Positions 50,102 through 62,100 of a DNA stretch of 64,000 nt are shown here, piece after piece. Origin of the DNA: Rhodeus uyekii (taxonomy: Eukaryota; Chordata; Actinopteri; Cypriniformes; Acheilognathidae); assembly GCA_037043235.1 (NCBI GenBank), contig JAWRVZ010000065.1:1357501-1421500 (forward strand). The letters are read 5' to 3'. Below the pieces are notes generated by a model, which was given only the letters and a program-made list of their open reading frames with translations, was not told the DNA's origin and did not search any database. The stretch's first letter is position 1. Every line of letters begins with the position of its first letter. A program made the translations under genes and the position numbers.

Positions 50102-52829
50102 ACAACATTTCATGACATGTCACCACAGGCAGTCTGACATCTTTGATGCTGTTAGAAACAACATTTTCACACTTTTGCCCTCCATGATGCTTCATTTAAA
50201 TACAAAATATTTTCAAGGGCAAGAACAGAAGCGTTTCGCCCCCTTATTGACTTACCATTTGTGGCAGAGACATGTCTTTTGTTTTAAACTATGCTTTGGA
50301 ATTTAGTTTGTATCGAGAAAAGAAAAGATCATTATATTATTTACTGTAATTATTACTCCTGACCAATGAAACTGTCCCTTTGTTTGTAAAGCATCTACAT
50401 TTCTAACAAAGTCATAACACGTAACTTACTGAAATGTATAAAAATTGTTCATTTCACGTCAAATGAGTGTTTATGATGACGGGTATGTCAAAAAAGTAAA
50501 AAATACCTGGATTTTAAATCTTTCTTTTCCTCTATACCCTGCTTATGGTTTCATATTAGTTTGGTTTGAATGTAAATTTGTTTTATTTTATGTTGTTGCC
50601 ACGAAGAGAAGAAAAATGTTTCCAGATCCCAAAGAAATGACTGAAACCACAATTGAAAGGCAGATTTTCTGTATCTTTTTAGCGGCTATATGTTGTATGC
50701 GGATGATATTTCCTTTAAGCTGAATGTTATTTCACCAAGTACAACATGCCTCTGGATCCAGATCTAATCCTGGAACAACATTCCAATCAACCAATCAGAT
50801 TTGAGGGACACGTTTAGCGTGTATGTCAAGTTTAGGCCTATAATCAGGGTTAGGCGCTTATGAAACAGTGTTATTACCCCTAATTATAGGGAAATGCTTA
50901 GGTTTAGAGGTAGGGACAAACTTTTACATGGCAGTAAAAATCACAGTGACCATTATTTAATGACAAAAACAGCAGACTGCATTTTAGACATAAACAGCAA
51001 AGGTCATAAAATAGGTTGAGAAAAAAAAAACACAGACAAAATCATTTTGCCCCCTAGTTACTGTACTAATGTGAAGGAAGGCATTGTCTATTCACAAAGC
51101 TGATGTTTAACAGCAGTCATTAAAGGGTTTGTGTCTCTGCTAAACAGTTATTCACTGTCTTTTTTTCTGAGAGCTGCATTGTGGACACAACAATGAAACA
51201 TTGAGGGCTGTTACTGATAAGATAAGAGCATGAGGTTACCATGGAGCTTGCTTTCAAGATCTGAGAGATTAAAATAAAAAAACCCAGCCCGTGATGCATT
51301 AGTGCAAAGTTTGTAACAGGACTGATCCAACATTTCGCTGTAGTCACAGAGTTTGAGCGGATGGCGATCAACAGTTTGCCTATTTCATCAGATCATATTG
51401 AGTAATTCTGATTGATTATTGGTTCTTACCTGTGTTTCAGTGGCAAATTGTTCTAAGTAACTTTGATTAAGGCCTTTATCATTTCATTCATTTTTACTAA
51501 CTTGTAGTCCTTTAATGCAGAAATGATTGTCAGTTGAAACCTGTGGATATAGCCAATAAAAGGTCATGTGTGGTTAACAAGACTGTCTGCCTGTGTTTAT
51601 TAATATCACTGTGTTAAATCGACACCTCACCTATTCTCCAACACAAACAAGTTTACACACATACAGATCTCTATCACACACGAGATCTAACTCTAACTCA
51701 AATGAGAACATACTATCCCTGTTTTTTTTTATTTTGGAGAATTTTCATATAGAATGCTGATTTTAAAAAACACACACACACACACATGCGCACTCAAAAA
51801 ATATACTGTATATGTATGTATGTGTATAAACTGTATATTAAATCTCTTAAACTTACCCATCACAGAAATGTTTCTGCATTTTCAAAAAACATAATTTAGT
51901 GTAATTTATTACATTATTTTTCCTCATGGAGACCAAAAAAATGGATATTGCCATCTTTGTGGGGACATCCTCATAATGTAGGGTTAATGCCTGGAAAACA
52001 CACACACAGAGAGAGAGAAAGAGAACAATGGATTAGATTCCAAATGAATATTCTACAGGTATTTTTTTTTGGAATGTTCTTATGCAATCTATAACGCATG
52101 CATGCCTAATTATTTTTGCTAGATGGTTGTTTTTTTTCTTCTCAAGGGATCTCAACATCTCCAGAAGGGACTTTTTGTTAAATTTAGCTAACTTCATGGG
52201 TCTCATTTTGCCTTCAAGTTAAGAAATGTTTCCATGCAAGTTAAGAGGGGTAGAAATGCATACAGACACGAACTACTATTTAAAGCATCCATGCTGTATG
52301 AATATGGTAATAATTCAGCGCCATGGGACTTCCACAGTTCCTTTGGTAAGAGTCATCTGAAACTCAGAACACGTCTACTGACCTCTTGTGGTCATTTGGT
52401 GAATTATTTTATTTCAAGTAAAGCGTTCCAGTTACGAAACAGAAAGAAATATGATTTCAGTGGGTAAAGATGATGTCATGAACATGTGACCAGTATACAG
52501 CTGTAGCTAAATGAGTGGGGAAGCGGGTTATTGAGCATCAACTGTGCGCCACACCGGTCCTCGAGTCGAAAGGACAAAAGGAGCGACAAGAGCAGACCAT
52601 GCCTTCCGACCTCCTTCCCTGAACTTGAACATCAATGCAATGTTCACTCAGTGCATCTCTAACAATAAATCAGTACTTGCTTTGTGACACCAGAACAGCA
52701 AAAGTTGTTTGGTATGGGTTTTGCTTTAGTATTATCTTTTCTATTTGTGTGTTTCTTAGCTACATTTTGAGGGGGTGAAAGTTTGAAGAGCATTTCCTGT
52801 GTGAGGCAGCTGATAAGAAATGTGAGAAT
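50102..52829. other. intergenic between gja8 and the small membrane-protein gene
   Basis: Besides the dispersed repeat at 51640-52015, no gene is supported. A 92-aa frame at 50445-50723 has no recognisable features. A missing 5' exon of the 52.8-kb gene could lie here. Confidence 0.4.
51640..52015. repeat. dispersed teleost repeat (GGGGACATCCTCATAA type)
   Basis: It carries TCATGGAGACCAAAAAAATG, TGTGGGGACATCCTCATAAT and flanking CA microsatellites, a recognisable interspersed repeat with no ORF. Confidence 0.5.
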
Positions 52830-53670
52830 ATGAACCCACCACAAAGCAGCATAACAAGCAGAGAACACACACACGGCCTCATCAACCTGCTGTTATCAGA
52901 GGATGAGGTTCAGTCTTTATTGATTGTATATCACAGACTAGTAATTTCACCAATCTCATGCTGGTGTGCCATCTTGAATTCAGCAGATGAATGGATGAAA
53001 ATGAGTTCCAATAATCCTGAAGGTGAGTTGATCACCCTGAACTAAAGTGAGACTTCTTTCATTTTTAAATTATAATTCTTCAGTGCTGTTTTGAACAGCA
53101 TGGATCAAATGCAGCTTCAAGAAGGCTTTAAAGACACAGAGCAGACTTTAAAAATGTCTTGTATCATTTTTCGTCTTTATTATTGCAGATTCCGACGGTT
53201 TTTCAAAGCTGGCCACCCTTGCAATAGTGGTTGTGTTGTCTGTGATCTGGTGTTTTGTATTTCTACTGGTATACATTATCTGCTTGTTTTTATTGAAAAC
53301 TAAACGAAAGGAGGTAAAATACTTTTATACGTCATCTTTACTAAAGCTCGGCAATGCATAGATAAACGGTGAGATTAATGAATTGGTTATCTCTTTCCAA
53401 AAGGTTGCAGAACCAGATGTCTCTTTAAATGAGGTATAAATCCCATCGTCGCTGCGTTCAAACCTCAACTATTTAGTATCAGTCTGCGGCAACGGTCATT
53501 CAATTGTGATTTGCCTTTACTTTCAGGTCTCTGAAAACAGGAGGAAACGAGAAAATCATAAAAGTTACAAAGAGAGGGTAAACTCGGTTTACTTCGAGTG
53601 GCTTGGGAGTCAATCGCCACAGATTATACCCATTTATTCAGAGATAGATGAGCTGGTTCAAATATCTTAA
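52830..53670 (+). CDS. unrecognised small single-pass membrane protein (4 exons)
   Basis: I do not recognise this gene. Four exons join in frame: 52830-53022, 53189-53313, 53404-53433 and 53527-53670, all with AG/GT boundaries and compatible phases (one phase-1 intron, then two phase-0). With the ATG at 52830 the product is 163 aa. Exon 2 encodes a strong membrane helix of about 25 residues (rich in V, L, I, F, W), followed by the stop-transfer sequence KTKRKE. The cytoplasmic side has an Arg/Lys-rich stretch (ENRRKRENHK) and two tyrosines near the end, VYFEWL and IYSEIDEL; the second fits YxxI, an endocytic or SH2-type motif. No signal peptide is evident, so the start may be wrong, or the protein may be type III, or a further 5' exon may exist. 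A canonical AATAAA with a GT-rich tract follows 206 nt after the stop. The coherent phases, membrane helix and poly(A) site argue for a real gene. Confidence 0.6.
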
Positions 53671-53875
53671 TAATGCGTCATAGGGCGTTATAGTATTATT
53701 ATTAGGCACTAAGTCACTCATAACTAACAAATATTAATCATGCATTATAATGTTTATGTATTGATTAAGTTTACAAAGTTACCCTCGTGTATATGCAAAT
53801 TCTATTTTAATTCCATTCACATGTTTACTTAATAACTTAAATGCTTTGGCAAATGTATTCCGTTTAAATCATGGC

Positions 53876-53881
53876 AATAAA
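53876..53881 (+). terminator. polyadenylation signal of the small membrane-protein gene
   Basis: AATAAA followed about 20 nt later by a long GT run, a classical cleavage and polyadenylation arrangement. It supports a transcript ending near 53895. Confidence 0.6.
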
Positions 53882-53904
53882 GTTGTATTGACTCTGACAT
53901 TGGT

Positions 53905-54115
53905 GTGTGTGTGTGTGGTAGTATTCCCTACGTAATGGGGACCAAATGACCTAATATAGTAAAACCTGTTTATTTTTACTTTTTTGTTTGTTTTTTTGGT
54001 CCCCATTAGGAAAATCGTTCATAAACCGTACGGAAATGCGGGTAGAGTTAGGGGGTAGAATATACAGTTTATACAGTATTAAATCATTATGTATAGCCAG
54101 AGGAGCCTAGTTTTT
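53905..54115. repeat. dispersed teleost repeat (GGTCCCCATTAGG type), copy A
   Basis: A GT run, then AATGGGGACCAAATG, GGTCCCCATTAGGAAAAT, and TTAGGGGGTAGAATATACAG. Two more diverged copies follow within 800 bp. Confidence 0.6.
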
Positions 54116-54404
54116 ACCAACTTTTTTCTTCTTTAATTTCTGTCACCTGAAATGAAGCTTTATACCTGAATTGAACTCATTTCATAGTTGTTGTACTTTA
54201 CACAGTTATTGAACTGAATTGAATCAACACTGAACTGATTTTAACTGATAATGATTGTTTACTATTTTCTTTTTAGAGTTGATTTACAGCAAAATTGAAT
54301 TTGATTTCCGTCAATGAATTGTTATTATCCTTTTATCACTGTAAAGCTGCTTTGAAACAATCTATAACGTTTAAAGCGCTAAAGGAAGCCCCTATAAAAT
54401 GCAT

Positions 54405-54640
54405 GCGTGCGTGTGTGTGTGTGTGTGCAGGCTTGGCTATACCCGAGGACCAAATGTCCTCAGTCTCTTGCATTGTAAAATATTATGACCACTGATTAGT
54501 GATGACATTTACATCAGCCGAGACATATTTTTAGTTAGTTTAGGGGAAGGCGTTGGGTTAGGCTATAAAAATAGAATTAACCTGATATAAAACCAATGGA
54601 AGTCACTAATATATGTCACAATGTGCCCACTAATATAGTG
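54405..54640. repeat. dispersed teleost repeat, copy B
   Basis: A GT run, then GAGGACCAAATGTCCTC, and TTAGGGGAAGGCGTTGGGTT. Related to copies at 53905 and 54655. Confidence 0.55.
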
Positions 54641-54654
54641 AAACAAACACTTTG

Positions 54655-54912
54655 TGTGAGTGTGTGTGCAGGTATATGTGGTTTTTGAGGGCACAAATGT
54701 GTATGGCGACATGGGTATTACAATGTAAACATGGTGTGTGCCTCAACACTTCCTGTGTCCTCCTAAACCAAATGGCTTAAAGAAAACATACCAAACAGTG
54801 TTTTTTTAATGCAGAAAGTTTTCTGTGATGAGTTTGGGGGTAGGGGTAAAGAATGCACAGTTTGTACACCATAAAAGCTATTACGCCTATGGAGAGGTCC
54901 CGTAAAACATTT
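54655..54912. repeat. dispersed teleost repeat, copy C, just upstream of fstl1
   Basis: It has GTATTACAATGTAAACATGG, GGGGGTAGGGGTAAAGAATG and CACAGTTTGTACACCATAAA. It ends about 160 bp before the fstl1 start codon, so it abuts or overlaps the promoter region. Confidence 0.55.
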
Positions 54913-55070
54913 AAGATTGTGTGTGTGTGTGAGAGAGAGTTTGGGGGTGGGGGTCTGGGGGAGGGTGATTCATTGGATCTCTCCAGAAGTCAGTAATGTT
55001 GTCCTTCAGTTCTTACTCTGCCCGTGCCGCAGCTCCTCTCATCTCTCCTTTTTTCTCTCATCTCCTTACA

Positions 55071-58000
55071 ATGGTAAGCCATCAAGCTTTATTTATCAGA
55101 CCTTATAAGTGCAATGATACGTCTGTTCTTATATTTGTGTGTCTTTCCGCAGATTATCAAGACACTTTCTCCATTCATTGTGCTCTTCATTGTCTGCTGT
55201 TATGCAGAGGTAAGACCGAAAGCTTTCTGAATTCTTTGGTCAACATTCTCCAACAGAAGAAAAAGTGATTTTAGGTGTTGAACGGAATACTTTTATATAG
55301 TTTCTGTCTTTGATATTGCCAGTATAAATAACTGCAAATAAATACAGCCATCAAGGATCAGAAGATTTTATTTATTTGACATAAATTATATTAAAACATC
55401 ATCACTAAAAATAATAATCACTAAAATAATCAGAAGAATCTTTATTGTTAATAAACTAGTTTCTAAAAGTTTACGTTTCTAAAGGTACTATCTCTTGAGA
55501 GTTAATTTGATGTATTTATGCAATTTAAATGTGGTAAAAAAAGGATTTATTGAACCTTAAAGGCTTCTGTCAGGCATTTCATACATAGAACCTTTTAGGG
55601 GTTCCCATGGGATCATTTGATGAAGAATAAAATATTTTTTTATCATGAACTGAACAGCTTGTAAACACAACTTATCACTAGGAAAACTGAAATAACCCAT
55701 TAAAGATGAACACATTATGCATTCATTTAAGATTTGGGACCATTTCGGCATAAAGTGTTCTTTAAAATTAAGTCAAGAACCTTCGAGTTCTATACACAAC
55801 CCCATCAAACCTACAATTAGGAAACGTCTGTAAACATAGCAGATAATATACAAGCCAAACATGACCGTTACTTTTTACGTTTTTCTACCGACCGTTTTGT
55901 CCTTTTTTCCGGACTGTTAACCCAGCAGTGAGATGTGAGCTAAAGTTCTCTGGGCATGAGCAGCTGCTGTTTGTCTTGGCAGGTAAAAGCAAAGCAATTG
56001 GTACGTGAAGTAATGGAAAGCAAAACAACAGCAGAAGTTACCGCCTAGGTGGGATTAGGGCGCCTTAACGCCATTACTTCACACAGATGCAAAGGCACAG
56101 CCGTTCTGTCTGTCACAAACAAACATGTGTGTGTGTGAGTAACTCTCAGATTTGAAGCTCTGGCGTGTGATCAGTCCTCTGGTCTTGTGTAGTGTTGACA
56201 TAGTTGGACATGGCAGATGTGCTGGTCTTTTCATGTGGGCGCCTGGAGGCCTGTTACATCTGCACATCATCATGCCTTTTCATTAGGAACCAAACAATAG
56301 GGTTCACACACACCGAAGCTCTAGCGTTCAGTAAGAGCAGTCTATTTGTACAGATGACTTCACAGCTACCATTAACATGATGATGAGATGATTGAGGAAC
56401 AGACTGACCTATTTAAAAACGTTTTCTTTCAAAATCCCCAACCTTTTGAATGGTAGTGTTTGTTTTATACACTGTTAAATCTTTATAGACTTTCCATTGG
56501 CGCTTGACTCCGTTACATCCATTGTTTCCACTATGCAGGCTTAAAATTTAGGGAGGAACATGTTTATCGTATTTTCCCGCATATAACCCGCAGACGCAGA
56601 TAATCGGCACCATCATATAGCCCGCGGGTTTTTGGGGTTTGCGGAAAAAGAAAAAACGGGAAAAACGTGGGTATAACCCGCACCTTTATATAACCTGCAC
56701 CCATAGATTGATGAACTTTGTGTGAGTTCACATTTTGAATGTTGCTCGCATGACGCATGCTCCCATAACTGTTCAGTCTCGATACACAGTGCTTTTGCGC
56801 GAAATTCAAACAATAAGAAAACAAACACAGAATCAGAGTCAGAATCAGAACAAAAAGAAGCGGTCTCTCCCGCTGTGCAGCAGCACGTCCCTTAAGAAGC
56901 GTTTCTACAGGTGTTGATCATCGGATGAGATGAGAAGAGCCCGCCCTCATGGCAGCACAGCCAATCACGTCTTCTTGCATGATTGACAGGTCAGACAGCC
57001 TATCAGCACCAGCTGTCAGAGTGACAGTGCAAGCGCCAGGGACAACAACCCTCGCAAGAAAGAAACACAGAAAGAAAATGCCGCGCAAAAAAAAAAACCT
57101 TTACGTCTTTAGGGACGTAACAAATATACTGAAATAGTATTATGTGCAAAAAGTTGTTATATAAACCGCACCCTTATATAACCCGCACCCCCCCTACGGG
57201 GGTTGTAAAATCTGGTATAAACCGCGGTTATATGCGGGGAAAATACGGTCATGTCATCATGGTAAAGGTAAGGTGTATTTGCTTAATTTTGTCCACTTTT
57301 GATAGTCCAAATAATAGGATATTCTGGTCCCTAAAAACCCTCCTATGAACTTTTCTTCACTCTATTTTCTGTCGATGCATTTTCAGTGCTCAGCAGAACC
57401 AGAAATTAAGACTCCTTTACTAATATTAAAGTACTAATGATCAATAAGTATGGAAGTCTGTGAGGACCAAATCCTTGAAATTGAGCCTGAATGATTTAAT
57501 AGTATAACTCCACACTCAACCTTTTAACCGTTTAGGGATTTTAGATGGACTAAAAAATTTTTTTTCAAATGATTATTATTTAAGCAAAATTTCATATTTA
57601 TTTTTATCTGCAAATGCTGCAGATTGAGCTCCAACAAAATGTGTTAGATTGTGTTTTAACACTTACTGAAGGGTGTTGCAACGAAACTATTGCAAAGCAA
57701 ACACAAAGGATATTTTTAGCATAATGCACTTCTTCTGTTGACCAAGTGTGTTACATCTCTAATGGATACTTGCAATGTTTAATGCCTGTGGCTTCTGATT
57801 GAAGTCCCTAAAATGTGGATATGCACTTTTTTTAAAGTACCTTTTTTTTCTCTGTGGTTTCCTTATGGGTGTTGAAACACATTCACTGACAAAATTATCG
57901 ACACGAGGAAAGGGTTGGTGTATCTGACAGCTGTTTCACATGATCCTATATGCGGTGCAGAAGGTTCGATTAAAGGATCTGGTGTCTCTAAACTCCTCCT

Positions 58001-59057
58001 TTCTGAGAGTGGTCAGATGGCCCAGTCTGTTGTGGTTTGTCTATCGCTTACAGCGTGTATCAAAACTGAAACACCCACTACCAAATCCGAATTTCAGCTC
58101 TTGAGATTTCCTCAGCGTTTGGTACAGGTGGTTTCACTCTATCAATTCGAGCCTAAGCCCTCATCATTTGAAGATGAAGACTATAGACGAGGAAGAAAGA
58201 CTGGAATCACTGACGACTCAAAAATCAGTTCTTTTGGGAGGCAATAACTCCATTTATCAGTAACTTTATAGAGCTTTTACATTCACAGACAGCTGTATTA
58301 CACACTACATGAAAGATAATATCTGAAAAAGCATAATAGGGCCAGCAATCGTGTTGGTCATACTGAAGTTTGTTTTTCCATCTGTGCCATCCATTGTGTT
58401 AACTTTGCACAATATGAGGTACGGTATAATTTTCCTGGCTTTACCCAGTGCAGGAAGTCACATGTTGAGTGAGAAATAGTAGACTTCTAGTAGAATTATA
58501 TGCATTTATGGTGAAATAAAGCTACTTTAGACTATGAACAATGACCTATTCCTTTAATTCTGGGCCGGCAGTACGGCAAAAAAGACAAAACAACGGCTGT
58601 TCTGCTGAATGTAAGTGAGAGTTTTCTAACCTGTTGCCTATGAAACACGCAAAACAAAGCCAGAATGAGAACAGGATATGCTGTCAGTCTTTCATATAAG
58701 CGGTTTATTTTATTTTTAGGACCACTATAGTAAGTTCATACTGACTCCTGTTCCCTAATTCTGTGGTGTCGTCTTACGGAGTCTGTCTGATCTGATATCC
58801 ATCAGACGATCTCAGCTGACGCTCTGGAATGGGAGGAATGCGCTGTCTGACCTCTGGTTTTCGGTCAAAGTCTGGTGTTAGTGTGTCTCCTGTGCTTTAT
58901 ACAGACTGTTGCTGGTTATACGTGTGTGAAAGAAGTTTCCGTTAGGTTCATTGCTGCCAATGTTCTGCTAAATCTGTGGTGGAGTTTGTGACTTCTGGTG
59001 TCTGCATTTTAGGCACCATTTGTTAGGGTGTGAATTCCTCCATGTATCCTCTCCCTG

Positions 59058-59129
<72 letters not shown>

Positions 59130-62100
59130 AGACATTTATACACACAGACCAAATGAGATCTTATTATTGGCACTTAATACACATTTTATGTGACATTGTG
59201 TAGACGTATGTACACACTCTCTCTTATCACTCTCTCCACCATACCTGACCCTCAATTGCCTGAAATACCATTCTATTGTCTTCCATAATCTTCCCAGTGA
59301 GATGTTAAAGGTCAGAGTTAAGGAGTCACAGGGCATGGAGATATGGACAGATGTCCTAAGCGTGTGTGTACATGTATCCAACTATTACGGCATCTTCCTG
59401 TACATTCTGATGCAGTCTGCACTGAGCCAGCAAGTATTCGCTTGCGGACATGCGCGCTTCCTCAGGCCATTTTGAAGGGGAATGCTACTTTTGCCAGCCT
59501 TTCCCTAAAATATGCAGTATGTCATACAGAGATGCAAAAAGAAAAATAATATCTCTTGGAATTAATTTTTAGAGGATATTACCGGTGTTCCATTTTTGGT
59601 CTTTATATAATACACTTTTGACAGGGATGAAAGACTGCAAATTGGAAGAGGTGCTTAAAAATTACACAAACATATTTTTATACTTTTTATCTAACAATAA
59701 TTCTAGCAACTGTGAGTTTGTATCTCAGATTTCAGACTGTTTTCTTAGAATTTGATAAATTAAGTCAGAATTCTGTATTATAAAGTTTATTCTGTATTAT
59801 AAGAGTTGTATTGCAACTCTTACCTTTTTCTCGCAATTGCGAGTTTATATCAATTAATTAACTTATTATTAATTCAGAATTGTGAGATATAAACTCACAA
59901 TTGCTAGAAAAAATAAGAAATGCATGTTTACATCTCCAAATTCTCTTTTTTTTTCTCGTACCTGTCCACAACAAATTGTCTGCAACATCTGTGTAAGTTA
60001 TGAAGACTAAATGACGAGAGATAAACTTGCAATTGTGAGAAAAAGTTAGAACTGTGTGGTTAAAAAGTCGCAATTACCTTTTTGAAGATATTTTTAAATA
60101 TCATATACACAGATGTTGCAGATGGTTTGTGTGTGTGTGTGCGCCATCTGTCTTGCAGACATGAGGTGGTGCTTTTATATATGTGTGTGTTTAAGTGAGT
60201 GACGGGTGTATTGTGATGGTCAGGCTCTTTGTTACTCACTCTCTTTATTAGAAGGCAAAGGTCAACAGGGTTGGCTCCCATCTGGAGCTGTGTGAGTGCG
60301 GCTTTCACTTCAGTCTACACCAATCAGACTGCACAATAAAAGGGCAGTGGGGAGTGGGTGGAAAAATGAGTACAAACCCATTTTCGTACTACTGTGTGTA
60401 AACAGATAATTTGTTATTGGGATGTTGTCCAACAAAGAGAACAGCAATCCGATTGTCATTTATTAATATATAATATTCTGCTTCAGATTTTGTTAGACGT
60501 GAAAATGTGCACTAGATATGAAATGAGGACTGCCATCTTGTGGTTAAATCTAAAACATGCATGTGTGTTTTTAGGATTTGGGGTCTGGTATTCAGACTGA
60601 TTTAAAGGGATACTAAACTAATTTATTACCGGTAATGATATCTTGTTCAGTGATAAACAACAGGTCCTTCAGCATAAACATATGTTACTGTAACTCAACT
60701 TTTGAAGTGTTTTCCTTCCTTCACCACTAGTTTGGTGTACATATATTACACACATTTCTTTTATTTTTGTGTGTTGTGTGCAGGAGAAGAGGAGTAAGAG
60801 TGAAGTGTGTGCGAATGTGTTCTGTGGAGCTGGAAGAGAATGCGATGTCACAGAGAAAGGAGAGCCAACCTGTCTGTGCATCGAGGTGAGCCGGATGGGT
60901 GTAAAGCCTCACATTCACTGCAAAATCCGAAAATACCCCCTCAAACACATGCTAGTTTTCCCACCAGGGTTGCCAGATCCGCCTGTAACAGTGAACATGA
61001 TTTCACCAAGATCCTGGAACATTACAATCAACCGAACTGCTTTTATATGGACAAATTTACAGTTTGTCAAATTTAGGCTTACAAACCAGTTTAGGTTCTT
61101 CTACAGCATTTATTCCCCTATTATTTCCCTATTATTTTCTGGATAGGTTATGATTATGTGAATGGTTAGGCACAGAACAATGTTTTTGGACAGGAATGTT
61201 GATCCAGGAACATGTCTAACTTTGCAAAATCACAGTGACCGCTTAAAACAGTCAGTTTCCAAAAAACTCAAAAGGCCACTCCCATACCAAACAAGAAAAT
61301 CCATACTCAAAGAATCATATTTTACAGTCACTGTTATGCATTACACACATTTTCAACTTTGAAAATCACTGTCTAGAAGTGATCATAAGCACAGTATAGC
61401 TTATACAAGTAAAAAGTCCTTTATCTGTCTAATTTATTTATTGATTTGTCACTGGTAAATGTATATAATTAGCATAGATAGCATTTTTCGATCGGTTTTA
61501 CATGGGTCAAAAAATGGAGACCTAACAAATAGCATTTAAAAAAGACCATCAGCTGCAACAACCAAACAATATGCTAAATTAATAACATGACAATGACAGG
61601 TAGAAAAAAGTGTTTGGTAACATGGAAAGGTATTCACCTCTGTTTAAAATGTGTTCAAAACATCAAAATATGCTTAAGTATATGTTTAGTTGGCATATTA
61701 TTATACAGTAATACCTTGAGATACGAGCATAATCCATTCCAGGACGGAGCTTGTAACTCAAATTGCTCGTATCTCAAATCATGTTTTCCCATAAGAAATA
61801 ACAGAAAAACAATTAATCCGCTCCGGCCCTCTAAAATACTCCCTTATTAGTGCTAATAACAATGGAAAAAAAAACGTTTTTAATTGCCATAGAGACACAC
61901 ACACAGACATAAAATTATAGTATATGAGGATTTCTGTGATGTAAAATAAAATGTGGTTTTAATTATGAGTTCTTACCTTCGAGACGGACGATACGCATGT
62001 GCGGAGGAGGAGGGAGGGATTACGTAAATAACGCAAACACAATACCAAAGGGTAGTGTTTCTTCCCATGTAATGTATTGGATAAACTACACACAAAATAA

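Larger units (their letters stand above)
55210..60783 (+). other. fstl1 intron 2 (5.6 kb)
   Basis: It contains the TIR element at 56567-57248, the CT run at 59055-59128 and the palindromic repeat at 59700-60115. An open frame of 110 aa at 57915-58247 has no recognisable domain and is not called as a gene. Confidence 0.55.

Noticed and set aside
57915..58247. 110-aa plus-strand frame in fstl1 intron 2
   Set aside because: No family features, no splice partners and no poly(A) signal nearby; the length is compatible with chance.
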